From: Candidatus Omnitrophota bacterium | Lineage (GTDB): Bacteria; Omnitrophota; Koll11; Pluralincolimonadales; Pluralincolimonadaceae | DNA length: 25,803 nt | Assembly: GCA_022709465.1 (NCBI GenBank) | Contig: JAKLIT010000003.1 | Coordinates: 1 to 25,803, forward strand | Direction: 5' to 3' | Shown: positions 23,531-25,803 of the stretch, piece by piece | How the letters are laid out: each line of letters starts with the position of its first letter | Position numbering within the stretch: the first letter of the stretch is position 1 | Notes under the pieces: generated by a model | What the model was told of the DNA's origin: nothing | The model's input: only the letters and a program-made list of their open reading frames with translations | Database searches by the model: none | Made by a program: the position numbers and the translations under genes

Positions 23531-24667
23531 CTAGAATTCTGCCAATAACCCCAACGTGACCGTGTTCTTGCGGTATTCGCTGAAGATCGAGGTCGAGTCC
23601 TGCTTGGAGTACGAATACGCCGCCCTGGCCTTCCACTTATCGTTTATCTCATACTCCAACGCCGCGCTGGAGCCGACTAAATCGTCTTCCTGCCCGGAAT
23701 TTACATACTTGCCCCTTCCGTAGAACGCCGAGACCGTGCCCTTGAGTTTCTGCGTGATCTCGTGGTTCAACGACGCGGAGACCTGCCATTGGTCGAATAT
23801 GTCTTCGTTGTATGATATCGTGTTGTATCGCTTGGAGAATAAAAGGATGGCGTTGGTGCGGTCGCTTATATCATCCGTTAAGGATATGACGCCGAAGGGC
23901 TTCGTGTAATCTTTGTCGCTGTACGACTTTATGAAATCCACACCTGTAGACGCGTCGATATACAATTGTTTCGTAAGGAACTTGCGGAATCCGCCGGTCC
24001 ACGTGTTCGTCGTCGCGTGCGGGCCCTCGTCGAAATCGCGGCGGGAATAATCGTACGCGCTGAAGACGGTGAAATCGGAACTGATGATATACGCGCCCTC
24101 TACCCCGCCCGAATTCAGGAATGACTTCGCAATATCATCGCGTGAGTAGGTGTTATACTCGTTCGAATAGCGGGTCGATAACCCGAAATGCTGCGATACG
24201 TCGCGCGCGTACCCGAAATCCACGCGGTTCCTCGTCGAACTGTAGCGCCCGCCGATGAAACCGAACTGGTCCTCGAAACTGCGCGGCTCATACGTCTTCG
24301 AGAACGAGTCCCTTAACGAGATCCTGTCGTATTTGGAGAGCTCCGAGTTAAGCTCGGCGGAAACGTCACCGCCGTTATTATCGAACCCGGAATTGTCGGC
24401 GTAGAATTCGTGGTAGTAGTTGCCGTCGACCATCAGGGAGGTCGTCTTTCCTTCGTAGATCATCAGGGCGCCGACCGACGGCTTCGTGATGTAATCGCTT
24501 ATCTTGTTCTCTTTGACATACGTTACGTTGTCGTCGTATGTCTCATAGACGGAGGCGTGCGGTTTTATCTCGATCTTTCCGAGCCTGAATGCCCATGCGT
24601 TGCCCTGATACGCAAATTGGCACAGGCAAAATACGACCGCAACAGATATTAACGATTGATTTTTCAT
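23531..24667 (-). CDS. Outer-membrane beta-barrel protein, probable polysaccharide export porin
   Basis: The 378-residue protein has a signal peptide (SLISVAVVFCLCQFAYQGNA) with cleavage near A-W-A-F, then many short alternating strands rich in Tyr, Phe, Asp and Ser (for example V-D-F-G-Y-A-R-D-V-S, F-S-A-Y-D-Y-S-R-R-D-F). It ends V-T-L-G-L-L-A-E-F, a terminal-Phe signal for barrel insertion. It resembles the BBP2-type barrels found at the head of exopolysaccharide loci and in PEP-CTERM/exosortase loci, though no exosortase gene is seen here. The first cluster gene by transcription, it precedes the initiating transferase and the short OPX protein. A role as the outer-membrane exit pore for the glycan is inferred. 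No confident promoter is visible in the 48-bp gap upstream. Confidence 0.85.
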   Translation of the reverse strand: MKNQSLISVAVVFCLCQFAYQGNAWAFRLGKIEIKPHASVYETYDDNVTYVKENKISDYITKPSVGALMIYEGKTTSLMVDGNYYHEFYADNSGFDNNGGDVSAELNSELSKYDRISLRDSFSKTYEPRSFEDQFGFIGGRYSSTRNRVDFGYARDVSQHFGLSTRYSNEYNTYSRDDIAKSFLNSGGVEGAYIISSDFTVFSAYDYSRRDFDEGPHATTNTWTGGFRKFLTKQLYIDASTGVDFIKSYSDKDYTKPFGVISLTDDISDRTNAILLFSKRYNTISYNEDIFDQWQVSASLNHEITQKLKGTVSAFYGRGKYVNSGQEDDLVGSSAALEYEINDKWKARAAYSYSKQDSTSIFSEYRKNTVTLGLLAEF

Positions 24668-24715
24668 AGGTTATCTTCTTTTTGACTATAAAGGCAAGCA
24701 AGTGAGTATTTTACG

Positions 24716-25803
24716 TTAATTGCGAGGGTGTGTCAAGCGGTAAAAAACGAACGTGGCGAAGAGGCAGGCGAAACCCCCGATCAGCAGGGCGTCGGTCGCG
24801 CCCAGTTTGTTCGCGATAGCGCCGGCAAGGAGGCTCCCGATGGGCGCCATTCCTATAAAAGCCATGGCATAAAGGCTCATTACGCGGCCGCGCTTGTCAT
24901 CGTGGACGGTATTCTGGATTATCGTATTAAATGACGCGGTCGTCGCGAGGAACCCGAAGCCCGTGATGATAAGCAGGACTATAGAGACCCACATGACGCG
25001 CGAGAGTGCGAATAAAATAATGCTCGAGGAGAACACCGCGGACGCGGCGGGAACGGTTCCTTCGATCGTAGGCGGCTTTTCGCGCGACGCGAGCCATAAT
25101 GTGGCGGCCAGAGCGCCGACTCCCACGGCTCCCATCATAAAACCGAGCGTGTCCGCGCCGCCATGGTGGATATCTTTCGCGAAGACCGGCATCAACACGA
25201 TATACGACATTCCGAGCATGCTTATCACGCTGAGAAGTAGCAGTATCCGGCGTATCGGGCGGGAGTTGTACGCGTAAATGACGCCTTCCTTGAGCTCCTG
25301 CAGGACGTGCATCTCGGGCGGCCTGCGCTCGGCTCGGTCAAGTTTCATCATGAGCAGGCTCGCGATTACGGCGAGGAAGCTTAGCGCGTTGACGAGGAAG
25401 CATATCCCCTCGCCCGCGACGGCGACGATGATGCCCGCCAGCGTCGGGCCGATAAGCCGCGACGCGTTGAACATCGCGGAGTTGAGCGCGATCGCGTTGC
25501 CGAGGACTTCTTTCTTCTCGACCATCTCTATAAGGAAAGATTGCCGCGCCGGGATGTCGACCGAGTTGACGCATCCAAGAAAAAATCCCAGCGCGACTAT
25601 CTGCCAGACGGTGATATTCCCTGAAAGCGTCAGTGTTGCGAGGATTCCGGCCTGTACCATCGACAGGACCTGCGTGGTTATGACGATCTTGTGCCGGTTG
25701 TACCTGTCGGCGAAGACGCCCGCGAACGGGCTCAGCACGAACGTAGGTATCTGCGACAGGAACGCGACGGTCCCGAGAAGCAGCGCCGACACCGTCATCC
25801 TGT
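24716..25803 (-). CDS. Partial MFS exporter (EntS/MFS_3-like), 5' end outside the window
   Basis: About 361 residues are visible, reading in from the window edge; the frame is open upstream, so the ATG at 25798 is probably internal. Visible features are LLLGTVAFLSQIPTFVLSPF, then G-V-F-A-D-R-Y-N-R-H-K, the motif A loop between the second and third helices of MFS proteins, and the S-R-L-I-G-P-T-L-A-G segment. Relatives include enterobactin exporter EntS and macrolide efflux proteins, usually near 410 residues, so roughly 40-50 residues are missing. It ends 48 bp before the beta-barrel gene on the same strand. A link to glycan export is not suggested by the sequence; it is more likely the flanking gene. 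Confidence 0.88.
   Translation of the reverse strand, partial: RMTVSALLLGTVAFLSQIPTFVLSPFAGVFADRYNRHKIVITTQVLSMVQAGILATLTLSGNITVWQIVALGFFLGCVNSVDIPARQSFLIEMVEKKEVLGNAIALNSAMFNASRLIGPTLAGIIVAVAGEGICFLVNALSFLAVIASLLMMKLDRAERRPPEMHVLQELKEGVIYAYNSRPIRRILLLLSVISMLGMSYIVLMPVFAKDIHHGGADTLGFMMGAVGVGALAATLWLASREKPPTIEGTVPAASAVFSSSIILFALSRVMWVSIVLLIITGFGFLATTASFNTIIQNTVHDDKRGRVMSLYAMAFIGMAPIGSLLAGAIANKLGATDALLIGGFACLFATFVFYRLTHPRN

Noticed and set aside
24668..24715. Main promoter of the cluster in the 48-bp gap before the beta-barrel gene
   Set aside because: A TATAGT sequence is present but has no acceptable -35 at 16-18 bp, so I could not support it.
1..25803. CRISPR arrays, insertion sequences, tRNA or rRNA genes, attachment sites
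   Set aside because: No regularly spaced repeats, transposase frames, cloverleaf or rRNA-like stretches were seen on either strand by eye; a profile search would be needed to exclude very small RNAs.

Overview
The window is one long, almost gap-free polysaccharide gene cluster. Every gene I accept lies on the minus strand, so transcription runs from high to low coordinates. A beta-barrel outer-membrane protein, a polysaccharide-export (OPX) protein and two-membrane-segment Wzz-type proteins point to a bacterium with an outer membrane. The tight ATGA/TGATG overlaps and the mixed gene content would suit an uncultivated lineage such as Omnitrophota or a relative, but nothing here is a taxonomic marker and that placement is a guess.

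Layout in transcription order. (1) 25803-24716: an MFS exporter cut by the window edge, probably unrelated to the cluster. (2) 24667-18924: the export core, made of a beta-barrel, a phosphoglycosyl transferase, an OPX protein, a GT2 and a Wzz/BY-kinase-like protein. (3) 18931-10546: O-antigen ligase/polymerase, Wzx flippase, methyltransferase, two hexapeptide acyltransferases, GT2, GT9, GT2 and a secreted glycosidase. (4) 10543-4967: a second phosphoglycosyl transferase, a second flippase with its own promoter, a Fic protein with an HTH domain and its own promoter and inverted repeats, a second Wzz/kinase-like protein whose Walker A lysine is lost, and a small secreted Fn3-like protein. (5) 4957-4823: the orphan 3' end of a third Wzz/kinase allele. 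(6) 4775-1: an AT-rich block with pyruvyl transferase, FrhB-like iron-sulfur protein, a third flippase and a partial polymerase.

How the genes fit together: a phosphoglycosyl transferase loads the first sugar on undecaprenyl phosphate, GT2/GT9 enzymes extend it, and acyl-, methyl- and pyruvyl-transferases decorate it. Wzx flips it, Wzy-type proteins polymerise or ligate it, Wzz/kinase proteins set chain length, and OPX plus beta-barrel carry it through the outer membrane. Three flippases, two initiating transferases, two chain-length proteins and two polymerase-like proteins indicate two or three stacked Wzx/Wzy systems, not one pathway.

The most informative spots are the kinase-tail remnant at the edge of the AT-rich block, which reads as the scar of a cassette exchange, and the Fic gene with an 11-bp inverted repeat that brackets its promoter and start codon. 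No nucleotide-sugar synthesis genes, RNA genes, insertion sequences, CRISPR arrays or clear terminators were seen. There is no gene-free stretch longer than 191 bp.
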